A stretch of 53,228 bases of DNA from JAVJSU01 sp040219275 (GTDB lineage Bacteria > Chloroflexota > Anaerolineae > Aggregatilineales > Phototrophicaceae), in NCBI GenBank assembly GCA_040219275.1, contig JAVJSU010000009.1, positions 1 through 53,228 on the forward strand, in the 5' to 3' direction. The notes beneath the pieces are model-generated. The model was given only the letters and a program-made list of their open reading frames with translations. It had not been told where the DNA came from and searched no databases. The translations under genes and the position numbers were made by a program. Of this stretch, positions 16,281-24,707 are shown in pieces. The number at the start of each line of letters is the position of its first letter. Position 1 is the stretch's first letter.

Positions 16281-16616
16281 TTATCCTTGCTCTAATGGCA
16301 AGCCCTGTTTTGCCCAGCCCATTACGCCACTGTCTAAGTTAATCAGGCGTTGTTCGTCCATGCCAGCATAAAACAGCTTCTGTGCGCCCATCACACTGCG
16401 TACACCAGAACGGCAGACGAGCACAATCGGGTTGTCTCCGGCGGCTTCTTCGATCTCGTCCATCCGATCTTCGAGATCATCCAGCGGGATGTTCACCGCG
16501 CCTGCGATACGGGCTTGCTCAAATTCTTCAACGGTTCTGACATCGAGCAGAAAATGCGCCTGTGGTTCATCCACAAATTGCGCTTTATAGTCTGCGATAG
16601 AGAAATTTTCGTACAT
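16281..16616 (-). CDS. Single-domain rhodanese
   Basis: A 111-residue rhodanese domain with DVRTVEEFEQARIAGAVNIP and the active-site loop VCRSGVRS, cysteine present. It likely carries sulfane sulfur for the MBL-rhodanese protein translated 7 bp later. I choose the ATG at 16616, 7-8 nt after GGAG; an upstream in-frame GTG at 16625 overlaps that ribosome binding site and is unlikely. Confidence 0.9.
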   Translation of the reverse strand: MYENFSIADYKAQFVDEPQAHFLLDVRTVEEFEQARIAGAVNIPLDDLEDRMDEIEEAAGDNPIVLVCRSGVRSVMGAQKLFYAGMDEQRLINLDSGVMGWAKQGLPLEQG

Positions 16617-16819
16617 GGTTAACACTCCAGAATTTGCCGATTACCGACAATGATTTACCCTATGTTTGCATTATATCATCCACAACCCGCCGATGGGGAT
16701 AAGGTTATGGATGTGCGAATTCACTTTAATGTCGTTCTAATTCGTGTACAATGACCGCAAGAGTTTGATTTTCATCTTTTGTCTCTTATCTTTTCACTCA
16801 TTGCTTTGAACTTACGACT

Positions 16820-18874
16820 ATGTTAAACAGACGTTACCGTATCTTGATTCTTACGCTGATTTTCTTGCTCGCCGCCACCGGAAGGGTGCTCAATATTGAT
16901 TCCGGGAGCCTGTGGGTCGATGAAGGCTTCAGCTATTGGGCGATTCGGGGCGATTCGCTGGCGGATACGATGGACGTAGTACTGAATGACGTGCATCCGC
17001 CGCTATATTTCATCATGCTCAAAGGGTGGTCGGCACTCACCGGAATCAGCGAGCTTGCCCTGCGTTATCTCTCTGTGATTCCGAGTCTGCTCACGGTGGC
17101 GATGGTCTATCAAGTGGCGCGGGAGATTTTACGCCTGTCCGCAGGGTCGCAACGTAAACACCGTAATGGTGACCTCCGCAGGGGCGACATCTATAAGGGC
17201 GACATGGCAGGTCGCCCCTACACTACGATTTCTGAATTAATTCCTTTGCTTGCCGCGTTGATGATGGCGCTGGCGGATATGGAAAATTACATCGCGCAGG
17301 AAACCCGTATGTATACGTGGCATGTGCTATGGGTAACGGTCAGCATGTGGGCGTTTTTGCGCTGGGTACGGTGGGTGAATGTTAAAGAAAACACACCTCC
17401 CCCTCTACCCTTGTGGGAGAGGGGGCTGGGGGGTGAGGGTAATATTCAAGCCATCTGGTTCGTCGCTACTCTGCTTCTCCTCTATACACATTACATCGGT
17501 GCGGCGGCGGTAGCGGTTCAAGGGTTGTTCGCGCTGATCTTTTTGCGTAGGCGGCTTCGCGTGATTGCACTCGGCACGCTGACCGTCATAGGCGTGTTGT
17601 TTGTACCGTGGTTGCTGGTCGTCGTGAGTAATCAGACGGCGAACATTGGCACGGGCTTTAGTGTGCCGTCTACGTTGGAATCGTTATGGGCGTATCGTGA
17701 AGAATGGTTCACGGCACAATGGGCGTTGATGATTGGTTTGGCGTTGATGGGTGTTTGGGGCGTGGGGCGTTCAGGCGTTGGTGATTCCGAGAATGCAGAG
17801 GGCGACCCAACAGAGGGCAATCTAGCAGAGGGCGACCTGGCAGGTCGCCCCTACAATGACATTTTTCAACAGATTGCTTTTGCACCGTTTGCCTCCCCGT
17901 TCCTTATATTGGGTTGGATCATTGTTCCGGTGGCGGGCGCGTATGTGCTTAATTTTTACACGCCGATTTTGATCGATTATCGCCTGACACAGATTACGCC
18001 GGCGGTGGCGTTGTTGATCGCCTTCGGGTTGGGGATGTTTCGTGGTCGAACGATTATTTTTCTGGTGCTGGTGATCGTCGTGTATGGCGTGGTGATTGAT
18101 GATACCCCGCGTCCGCGTCCACCCTGGCGTGAGGTGGGCATGGATGCGGCACGCTATGCCGAAGCGGGTGATCTTGCCCTCGCGCATGTTACACCTTCTG
18201 GCGATTGGCAGGTAATTTATTATTATGATCGCTTCATGCCGGAAGGCGTGGAAAAACGCTCTCTGCGTCAATGGCAACTCGAACGCGGCTACGAAGATTA
18301 TTTCGCCAATCTGCCCGCATTGATGGCGCAACATGACCACATCTGGCTGATGCACTGGTCAAGTGATGTGACCGCGTTTGACATGCTCCGCGAAACCGGA
18401 CACGTTCAAACTGCCCTGATGAGCGAAGATTGGCTCGGCAATGCGTTGAACGTTTATCGTTTTGATGTTGTCCCGCCGGAAACTGACGCACGAGGACGCT
18501 TGGAAAATGGGATGATTCTTCGTGATGCGATCCTTCATCCTGAGCAGATGCGCGTTGATTTGTGGTGGTCAGCGGATGCGCCTTTAGAAGCGGATTACAG
18601 TGTGTCTGCGCGCTTATTAGACGAAAACGGCGTGCTGGTCGCGCAGGTGGATTCGTTCCCGTTTGAGAATCTACGTCCGACGACAACATGGGGTGCGGAT
18701 GAAGTGATTTACGATCCGCGCACACTGAATCTCGCTGAAGGTTTGAGCGCGTTGCCTGCCGGAAATTATTCGGTTGCGGTGAGCGTTTATCTGTGGACAC
18801 CGGACGGGATCATTGACCAGCAAACGGTCACAGGTGAACCGGCAATTGATCTTGGCGCGTGGGTTGTTCCGTAG
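16820..18874 (+). CDS. GT39-like membrane glycosyltransferase with in-frame repeat inserts
   Basis: A 684-residue GT-C fold protein with about ten membrane helices in the first two-thirds and a soluble C-terminal domain. The first external loop has SLWVDEGFSYW, the acidic motif of PMT_2/GT39-type enzymes using polyprenyl-phosphate sugars. Three loops look like translated repeat DNA: residues ~113-134 (ending KGDMAGRPY), ~192-209 (PPPLPLWERGLGGEG) and ~325-346 (EGDLAGRPYND). All stay in frame. A polyprenol-phosphate mannose synthase (31099) could supply the donor. Acceptor unknown. No strong ribosome binding site is visible. Confidence 0.85.
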   Translation: MLNRRYRILILTLIFLLAATGRVLNIDSGSLWVDEGFSYWAIRGDSLADTMDVVLNDVHPPLYFIMLKGWSALTGISELALRYLSVIPSLLTVAMVYQVAREILRLSAGSQRKHRNGDLRRGDIYKGDMAGRPYTTISELIPLLAALMMALADMENYIAQETRMYTWHVLWVTVSMWAFLRWVRWVNVKENTPPPLPLWERGLGGEGNIQAIWFVATLLLLYTHYIGAAAVAVQGLFALIFLRRRLRVIALGTLTVIGVLFVPWLLVVVSNQTANIGTGFSVPSTLESLWAYREEWFTAQWALMIGLALMGVWGVGRSGVGDSENAEGDPTEGNLAEGDLAGRPYNDIFQQIAFAPFASPFLILGWIIVPVAGAYVLNFYTPILIDYRLTQITPAVALLIAFGLGMFRGRTIIFLVLVIVVYGVVIDDTPRPRPPWREVGMDAARYAEAGDLALAHVTPSGDWQVIYYYDRFMPEGVEKRSLRQWQLERGYEDYFANLPALMAQHDHIWLMHWSSDVTAFDMLRETGHVQTALMSEDWLGNALNVYRFDVVPPETDARGRLENGMILRDAILHPEQMRVDLWWSADAPLEADYSVSARLLDENGVLVAQVDSFPFENLRPTTTWGADEVIYDPRTLNLAEGLSALPAGNYSVAVSVYLWTPDGIIDQQTVTGEPAIDLGAWVVP
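17181..17222 (+). repeat. GGGCGAC palindromic repeat inside coding sequence, copy A
   Basis: GGGCGAC (17197-17203) pairs with GTCGCCC (17211-17217) and is followed by CTACA; a degenerate GGGCGAC unit precedes it. It is read in frame as KGDMAGRPY within the GT39-like gene. Near-identical to 17830-17850 and related to the intergenic palindrome at 38372-38397. Confidence 0.75.
17395..17441 (+). repeat. G-rich repeat inside coding sequence, G-quadruplex motif
   Basis: CTCCCCCTCTACCC is followed by GGG-AGA-GGGGG-CT-GGGGGG-TGA-GGG (17415-17439). It is read in frame as PPPLPLWERGLGGEG. Its composition and spacing resemble the intergenic segment at 8980-9022. Confidence 0.7.
17798..17854 (+). repeat. 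GGGCGAC palindromic repeat inside coding sequence, copy B
   Basis: GGGCGACC (17830-17837) and GGTCGCCC (17843-17850) form a perfect 8-bp stem, followed by CTACA, as in copy A. Two shorter AGAGGGC units precede it, so the protein reads AEGDPTEGNLAEGDLAGRPY. Confidence 0.75.
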
Positions 18875-18916
18875 AAAATTGCGCCGATAATTTGCACCTG
18901 TCCCCGTGCTACAGGC

Positions 18917-18922
18917 TATAAT
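18917..18922 (+). promoter_or_regulatory. Possible -10 element for the beta-propeller gene
   Basis: A perfect TATAAT lies 31 bp before the TTG start; the nearest -35 candidate, TTGCAC at 18892, is 19 bp away, longer than optimal. Confidence 0.35.
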
Positions 18923-18952
18923 AAACACCAACAGGTTCTATAGTTAGCAAAT

Positions 18953-20323
18953 TTGTCGTCTGTGATTCGATTACTTCTTAAACTAAGTTTACCCCTCATC
19001 CTCTGCTTGACCATCCTCTCTGCGGCGGGGGTGGTGGTTGGCAGGGGACAGTCAGGGGACGTTTTTACCGTGACCAGTATGCTCCCGCCGATTAGTGATG
19101 TGGGAATCACCATGATTGATGCGGGTAAACGTCTGAGGTTGCCCGTGGATTTGCCCATTCGTGGCGTGCGCGACATCACCCTTTCGCCAGATGGACGGCG
19201 GGCGTTGTTGCTATCCGGTGGCGTGCAAGTGCGGTTGCATATCTACGATTTGCTCACAGGTGAAATGTATTCCGCGCCGGATACCTATAGCCTCGTGACT
19301 ACGCCGTTCTCCCAGGACCCGCAACCGGAATGGTCACCGGATAGCCGATATGTCACCTTTTTGAACGCCTTCATTCCCGGTCAGGACGCGCAGGGCTTAT
19401 ACGTGATGGATTTTAGCGCCCGCACGACCACCCGCCTGCATCAGATCACCGTTGCGATAAACTGGGCGCAGGATAATCAACGCCTCGCCTTTGCCGCCGA
19501 TGGGGATGTGTATGTGGCGAATATTCTCACGGGCAACGTGACTAATTCTACACAGGACAATCGCTGGCATCGTTTGCCGTCGTGGGCATATGATTCGAGC
19601 TTGATCTTCGCGGGGGAAGATTTTGACAATGACCGCTCGACGATTTTTCGCTTACTGCCGGAGGAAACGGTTGATTCTGCACAGGAATTACAGGATATCA
19701 CGCCGGATTTTCAAGCGGCTAACGCGCCCATGCTCTCACCCGATGGCGGTTGGATGACCTTTACCGGCTGGCGTGATAATCAGCCGCAACTTTACAATAT
19801 GTTCCTATCGACGGGTGAAATTTACCCGCTCGATATTGGCTTCCAATTACGTGACGGTGAGGATCATTTCGTGTCGTGGTCGCCGGATAGCGAATCGTTA
19901 TTGATCGGCAGAAATATTCAGGGGACGGGGCGTGTTAGTGTGCGCCTGAGTACACCGCAGGGCGCAGTAGACACAGAGGCACTCGACGAGATTTATTTCA
20001 TCGGCTGGGGCGTGGATTCTGAGTATGTGATGTACAGCATTGCGGATGGTCGCTCTGGCGTTTTTCGCTTGAATTTGTATCTTGCCCGTGTATCGGATTT
20101 AAACGATACCGCCCGTGTGCTGATCTCTGATGCGGAATTTACGCAACCCATCTGGGGGCAAGATGCGGGTTCATTGGCTTATATTTTGCGGGAAACACGC
20201 ACACAAGCCAGCCGAAGCTCTGCCATTTTTACCAGTCGCCTGTTTGCCATGACCGTTGACGGCGGCGGACAGTATTTGACCGTGCCAGAACAATATGCCA
20301 TGAGCTTCGCTTATTGGGAGTGA
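18953..20323 (+). CDS. Exported TolB/WD40-like beta-propeller protein
   Basis: A 456-residue protein with an N-terminal signal or anchor (about 4-27) and a chain of beta-propeller repeats marked by LSPDGRRAL, WSPDSRYVTF, LSPDGGWMTF and WSPDSESLL, as in TolB-type propellers. It probably binds a partner outside the membrane; no catalytic motif is seen. The start is uncertain: TTG at 18953 or GTG at 18962, neither with a good ribosome binding site. It follows the GT39-like gene by 78 bp. Confidence 0.8.
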   Translation: MSSVIRLLLKLSLPLILCLTILSAAGVVVGRGQSGDVFTVTSMLPPISDVGITMIDAGKRLRLPVDLPIRGVRDITLSPDGRRALLLSGGVQVRLHIYDLLTGEMYSAPDTYSLVTTPFSQDPQPEWSPDSRYVTFLNAFIPGQDAQGLYVMDFSARTTTRLHQITVAINWAQDNQRLAFAADGDVYVANILTGNVTNSTQDNRWHRLPSWAYDSSLIFAGEDFDNDRSTIFRLLPEETVDSAQELQDITPDFQAANAPMLSPDGGWMTFTGWRDNQPQLYNMFLSTGEIYPLDIGFQLRDGEDHFVSWSPDSESLLIGRNIQGTGRVSVRLSTPQGAVDTEALDEIYFIGWGVDSEYVMYSIADGRSGVFRLNLYLARVSDLNDTARVLISDAEFTQPIWGQDAGSLAYILRETRTQASRSSAIFTSRLFAMTVDGGGQYLTVPEQYAMSFAYWE

Positions 20324-20391
20324 CGGGAGAAATCGGCGTAAGTTCGCGTCTGTGACTGTAAATCTTATGCTGTTGCGATTATGATTGTGTG

Positions 20392-21468
20392 ATGAACGAA
20401 ACTCTAATTGAAACCATGCCCAAAGTGGAATTACACCTTCATCTGGATGGGGCGATTACACCACAAACAGTTTTGCAGATGGCTGAACGTCATGACTTGC
20501 TTGATTTACTGCCCGGTAAGACCGAACAGGCAATCACCGATTGGTTTGTCTTCAAGGATTTTTATCATTTTCTTGAAGTCAAGCGCACCATCAAGAAATT
20601 GCTACGTACAGCAGATGACTTCGCGCTGGCGGTGGTCGCCGTTGGACAGCAATTGGCAACGCAAAATGTGCGCTATTCTGAGATTACCGTCACGCCCTAT
20701 TCTTTAATTGACGCGCTCGATCAGGGGTTGACGATTGATGCGCTGTTACAGGGAATGCAAACGGGTCGGGAGCGAGTTCTGACGGAATTCGGAATTGAAC
20801 TGCGCTGGGTGTTCGATATTCCGCGTAACCGTGCATTTGCAGATTATCGCAACGGCGGGGATTATGTGGCGGGCGCGGCGGAAAAAACGCTAGAGTATGC
20901 GCTACAGGGCAAAGATTATGGCGTGATTGCGCTCGGTTTGGGTGGTAATGAAGTCAACGCGCCACCGGAGCCTTTCGCGCATGTGTTTACGGAAGCCAAA
21001 CGTAACGGACTAAAAAGTTTGCCACATGCAGGCGAAAGCGAAGGTGCGGCAAGTGTGTGGGGTGCAATCGATGCACTCGGCGCAGATCGTGTCGGGCATG
21101 GCATCCGTGCAGTGGAAGATAAACGGTTGCTCCAAACACTTGCTGAACGCCAGATTCCGTTGGAGGTCAACATGACCTGTAATGTCTATCTGAAATTTTA
21201 TCCCCATATCGAAGCCCATCCTTTGCCGATTTTAGATCAAGCGGGGGTGCTTATTACTGTGAATACCGATGATCCGATTTTGATTGGCACAACTTTGAAT
21301 CAAGAATATCAATTGCTGATAGACGTTTTTGACTATAAAGCGGCAGATGTCATCCGCATCGCCCGCAATGCCTTTAGCGTCTGTTATGCTGAACCGGATT
21401 TAAAATCACGTTTGTTGGCTGAATTTGACCACTGGGCGGAAAAGATCAGCACGACACAGCAATTCTAA
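20392..21468 (+). CDS. add: Adenosine deaminase
   Basis: A 358-residue amidohydrolase-fold enzyme deaminating adenosine/deoxyadenosine in purine salvage. Zinc ligands H15 and H17 are in HLHLDGA, SLPHAGES gives the region with a further histidine ligand and catalytic glutamate, GHGIRA follows, and VNTDDP supplies the catalytic aspartate region. Length fits the family. I start at ATG 20392 rather than the adjacent in-frame GTG at 20389. Related deaminases acting on adenine or aminofutalosine look similar, so substrate is likely but not certain. TsaD begins 58 bp later. Confidence 0.88.
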   Translation: MNETLIETMPKVELHLHLDGAITPQTVLQMAERHDLLDLLPGKTEQAITDWFVFKDFYHFLEVKRTIKKLLRTADDFALAVVAVGQQLATQNVRYSEITVTPYSLIDALDQGLTIDALLQGMQTGRERVLTEFGIELRWVFDIPRNRAFADYRNGGDYVAGAAEKTLEYALQGKDYGVIALGLGGNEVNAPPEPFAHVFTEAKRNGLKSLPHAGESEGAASVWGAIDALGADRVGHGIRAVEDKRLLQTLAERQIPLEVNMTCNVYLKFYPHIEAHPLPILDQAGVLITVNTDDPILIGTTLNQEYQLLIDVFDYKAADVIRIARNAFSVCYAEPDLKSRLLAEFDHWAEKISTTQQF

Positions 21469-21526
21469 ATACAGCGAATGGTATCGTTGAAAATACGACA
21501 ATTAACTGAACAAAGAAGGCTCACTT

Positions 21527-22606
21527 ATGCACATTCTAGGTATTGAAACCTCCTGTGATGAAACCGCCGCCGCGGTGGTAATTGACGGCAAGGTGATGGC
21601 ATCCAACGTGATCGCCTCACAGATTGACTTGCACGCAGAATTTGGCGGGGTCTATCCCGAACTGGCATCCCGCGCCCATGTAGAGGCAATTGGCACCGTC
21701 GTCAAGCAAGCGATGCAAGATGCAGGCGTGGATTTTGAGAGCATCGACGCAATCGCCGTGACGCGTGGACCCGGTCTAGTCGGTTCGTTGCTAGTAGGCG
21801 TGAATTATGCCAAGGGTCTGGCGCTGTCTACAGGGAAGCCATTGGTCGGCGTGAATCATCTGGAAGGGCATGTCTATTCGCTGTGGCTGACTCAACCGTT
21901 CCGTGCGCCGGAATTTCCTGTGCTGGTGTTGATCGTCTCCGGTGGACACACGGAATTATTGCTGATGACCGATCACGGCGAATATAAACGACTCGGTGGC
22001 ACGATCGACGATGCGGCAGGCGAGGCGTTTGATAAGGTCGGGCGCTTGCTCAATTTGCCATTCCCCGGTGGTCCGAACATCGAGAAGTCTTCTCAGTTTG
22101 GGAATCCGACAGCGTTTAAATTTCCGCGAGCCAAGCGTGACGGAAGCTATGATTTTAGCTTCTCCGGCTTAAAGACCGCCGTTATGCGCGAAGTTACCGT
22201 GCAGACCTCCGCCAATTCGCGCAAGAATCGCAAAGCGGAAAAATCACAATTGCGTTCGGATGTTTCCGTCAATGATGTTGCCGCCAGCTTTCAGGAGGCG
22301 CTGGTCGATATTCTGGTGGAGAAGACCGTCGCCGCCGCCAAAGCCTACAACGCGACAGAAATTTTCATCTCCGGCGGGGTGAGCGCCAATCAACGCCTGC
22401 GCCAATTGATGCGTAAGGAATCCGAATTGCCGATCCGCAATCCACCGCTGAACCTGTGTACCGATAACGCCGCAATGATCGCCGCCGCCGCTTATTATCG
22501 CTATGGGGAAGCCATCGAAAACGGCACACTCGAAAGCGATTTTGCGATGGATGTTACCCCCATGTGGCCGTTGACCAAAAGCGCATATGCTGAGGAGGCA
22601 ACCTAA
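21527..22606 (+). CDS. tsaD: tRNA N6-adenosine threonylcarbamoyltransferase
   Basis: A 359-residue TsaD (Kae1/Gcp family), which transfers threonylcarbamoyl to A37 of ANN-decoding tRNAs with TsaB and TsaE. It opens with ILGIETSCDETAAAVV, has metal-binding H111 and H115 in HLEGH, and the nucleotide-binding regions IVSGGHTELL and FISGGVSANQRLR. ATG is preceded by AAGAAGG. Its last codons contain the ribosome binding site (GAGGAGG) of the next gene, only 3 bp away. Confidence 0.97.
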   Translation: MHILGIETSCDETAAAVVIDGKVMASNVIASQIDLHAEFGGVYPELASRAHVEAIGTVVKQAMQDAGVDFESIDAIAVTRGPGLVGSLLVGVNYAKGLALSTGKPLVGVNHLEGHVYSLWLTQPFRAPEFPVLVLIVSGGHTELLLMTDHGEYKRLGGTIDDAAGEAFDKVGRLLNLPFPGGPNIEKSSQFGNPTAFKFPRAKRDGSYDFSFSGLKTAVMREVTVQTSANSRKNRKAEKSQLRSDVSVNDVAASFQEALVDILVEKTVAAAKAYNATEIFISGGVSANQRLRQLMRKESELPIRNPPLNLCTDNAAMIAAAAYYRYGEAIENGTLESDFAMDVTPMWPLTKSAYAEEAT

Positions 22607-22609
22607 CCA

Positions 22610-23560
22610 ATGACATTACCGAACGCACAGAGTTCGTTTTGCTCCAGCCGTTCCCGTATGGTGGATGAAGCTCTGTATGGGACTGCCGGACGCTATGATT
22701 GCTACATCATCATCGAATGGAACGAGAAATTCCCGGATAAAGCACTGGGTATCTTTGAAGGCGCGACCTTTTCCGGCGAGGATGCTGACCGTTGGCGGGC
22801 GCTCATTAATGATCTGCCCAACCCGCGTGTGCAACTCATCCGTCAGCGTGGCTACTCGATTGATGAAGACGGCTTGAGTGTGTTCTTCGCTGTCACCCAC
22901 GAAACCAATCCATTGCTGTATGAATTCCGGCTGGAAAAATATACCGACATCTTCAACCTCGATTTCAAAGCCATGCTAACCGGCGAAATCGCATATCATC
23001 CGTATCTGCGCGAAGACCCCCTCTATATTATCTGCACCAACGGCTCACATGATCCCTGCTGTGCACGGCATGGATTACCTGTCTATAAGGCAATGTCGAT
23101 GACGCTAGGCAAACCGGATGTGTGGCAGACGAGTCACATCGGCGGGCATCGCTTCGCCGGAACGGGCATCTTCTTCCCGCATGGCATCTTTTACGGAGGC
23201 ATGAATGCGGAAAATTCGCCAGAATTGCTGAATGATTATCAGCAGGGTCGGCTCGATCTTGACTATTATCGTGGGCGGGTGTGCTATTCCAAAGTGCAAC
23301 AGGCAGGCGAATATTTTTTGCGGCGGGAAACAGGCGTGCTTGATTTACCTGCCTTTCGCTTGTTGGAAACCGACGCGTTCGGTGACGACCTATGGCGCTT
23401 ACAATTTGAAGCCTTCGATGATGGTGCAGTGCATACACTAGACATCCAACAATCCACGTCGACATGGGCGAATCCAATGTCATGCAGTAGCGACGAAGCC
23501 GAATCTGTGCCGGTGTATGAATTGGTTCATTATCAGGTACAGGAACGTAGTGGTGGTTAA
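22610..23560 (+). CDS. Sucrase/ferredoxin-like protein
   Basis: A 316-residue member of the sucrase/ferredoxin-like (thioredoxin-fold) family. C142 in ICTNGSHDPCC with C150 and C151 forms the N-terminal half of the expected Fe-S or redox site, followed by WQTSHIGGHRFAGTG, which is highly characteristic. Function in bacteria is unclear; redox protein is a reasonable description and the sucrase name is historical. It is translationally linked to tsaD (GGAGG within the tsaD 3' end, 3-bp gap). Confidence 0.88.
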   Translation: MTLPNAQSSFCSSRSRMVDEALYGTAGRYDCYIIIEWNEKFPDKALGIFEGATFSGEDADRWRALINDLPNPRVQLIRQRGYSIDEDGLSVFFAVTHETNPLLYEFRLEKYTDIFNLDFKAMLTGEIAYHPYLREDPLYIICTNGSHDPCCARHGLPVYKAMSMTLGKPDVWQTSHIGGHRFAGTGIFFPHGIFYGGMNAENSPELLNDYQQGRLDLDYYRGRVCYSKVQQAGEYFLRRETGVLDLPAFRLLETDAFGDDLWRLQFEAFDDGAVHTLDIQQSTSTWANPMSCSSDEAESVPVYELVHYQVQERSGG

Positions 23561-23679
23561 TATAATATGATTTGATATTAAAATTATTTTAGTTGTGCCA
23601 ATTGTGTCTTAACTTTATAGTGAATTTGTCATTGGACGTTTTGTGATCCAACAACTTGTGAACCTATAAGGAGCGAACG

Positions 23680-24564
23680 TTGTATAAAGTTGTCATTGCT
23701 GTAATGGTTTTAGTTTTTAGCGGAATAGGCATTGTTGCTCAGGATGAAGCACCCCCATTGACCGTCGTAAGGTGTGTCTCCGGCGAAGGCTGTGTGCGCC
23801 AGGACTCACCCCTCAACCAAGAAGAAGCAACCGTTGTCATTGGCGAAGAAGCACCTGAAACTGACCATGAAACCTATGTGTTGTGCATTGATAACGCCGC
23901 TTGCGGGTGGGGGCATTTACCCGCAGAAGAGGCGGATCTGGCTTTGGGTGATGATGGTATTGTGGATGATCTCGTCTTCGAGGAGGGTGAAGGTGAAACC
24001 ATCGAAACGGAAGATGATGTGACCTTTACGGAAGAAGAAGGCACGGTTGTTGAAGGTGCCGCCAACGGTGCAGAAGAAGATGACCTGACCTTTACCGAAG
24101 AAGAAGTTGAACTCTTCGACGATTTGATTTGTGGCGGTGGAGAATGCCGTTATGCACCAGTCGACGCGCAGGATTTTGAGTCACTTTTCGGTGATGTCGA
24201 TCAAGAAGGTATTCAACCCTTAGATGGCACATGGACGGTTTCGATTGATGAAATTGTTTCTGGTTGTCCCGGTGGCGTGCCTGATGTGCTGACAAGTGTG
24301 ACCCGTGCAGTTACCTTTAGTGATCCGTTTGTAGTGCAGGATGTTATGGATTTGAGCGGCGTTCAGGCAATGTCGGTCAGCTATAGCAACAGCCCGACTA
24401 CCAACACCTACATCGCGGGGCTGGAAGCAGGACAGGGCGTGAGCATCCAATTTGCCTATCGCGTTCTGAGTGAAGCCCGCATCGCTGGCAGTTTGTATCT
24501 CAACATTGAAGTTGTCAATTGCGCTGTGACTGGCTCATTCTCCCTGATCCGCGAGAGCGACTAA
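23680..24564 (+). CDS. Acidic secreted protein of unknown function
   Basis: About 294 residues with a signal peptide (LYKVVIAVMVLVFSGIGIVAQ) and a very acidic middle. Residues ~105-145 hold a repeated DDxTFTEEE unit. Several cysteines (CVSGEGC, CIDNAACG, ICGGGEC) may form disulfides. The C-terminal ~100 residues look like a beta-rich domain. The start is TTG at 23680, supported by TAAGGAG 6 nt upstream; there is no ATG nearby. I recognise no family. A strong terminator follows. Confidence 0.75.
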   Translation: MYKVVIAVMVLVFSGIGIVAQDEAPPLTVVRCVSGEGCVRQDSPLNQEEATVVIGEEAPETDHETYVLCIDNAACGWGHLPAEEADLALGDDGIVDDLVFEEGEGETIETEDDVTFTEEEGTVVEGAANGAEEDDLTFTEEEVELFDDLICGGGECRYAPVDAQDFESLFGDVDQEGIQPLDGTWTVSIDEIVSGCPGGVPDVLTSVTRAVTFSDPFVVQDVMDLSGVQAMSVSYSNSPTTNTYIAGLEAGQGVSIQFAYRVLSEARIAGSLYLNIEVVNCAVTGSFSLIRESD

Positions 24565-24585
24565 CATTTTTTTGTTTGAAACCAC

Positions 24586-24622
24586 CAGCCTGTCAATCAG
24601 CGTATTGGCGGGCTGATTTTTT
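24586..24622 (+). terminator. Intrinsic terminator before radA
   Basis: A 12-bp stem (24586-24597 with 24604-24615, two G-U pairs) around CAGCGT, then six T residues. It ends the acidic protein transcript. Confidence 0.88.
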
Positions 24623-24707
24623 ATTGACCGCTCAACCTTGTCTTGCACCACCCCTCACATCGCACTATACTGATAGCACAAGTGTTCAAGTTCAGGGTAA
24701 TATCTTC

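Noticed and set aside
18234..18800. 188-codon minus-strand ORF
   Set aside because: Entirely antisense to the GT39-like gene in a region with clear membrane-protein coding on the plus strand; Ser/Arg-rich translation typical of shadow frames.
24519..24707. Upstream extension of RadA by 63 residues
   Set aside because: It would run through an intrinsic terminator and the zinc finger follows naturally from ATG 24708.
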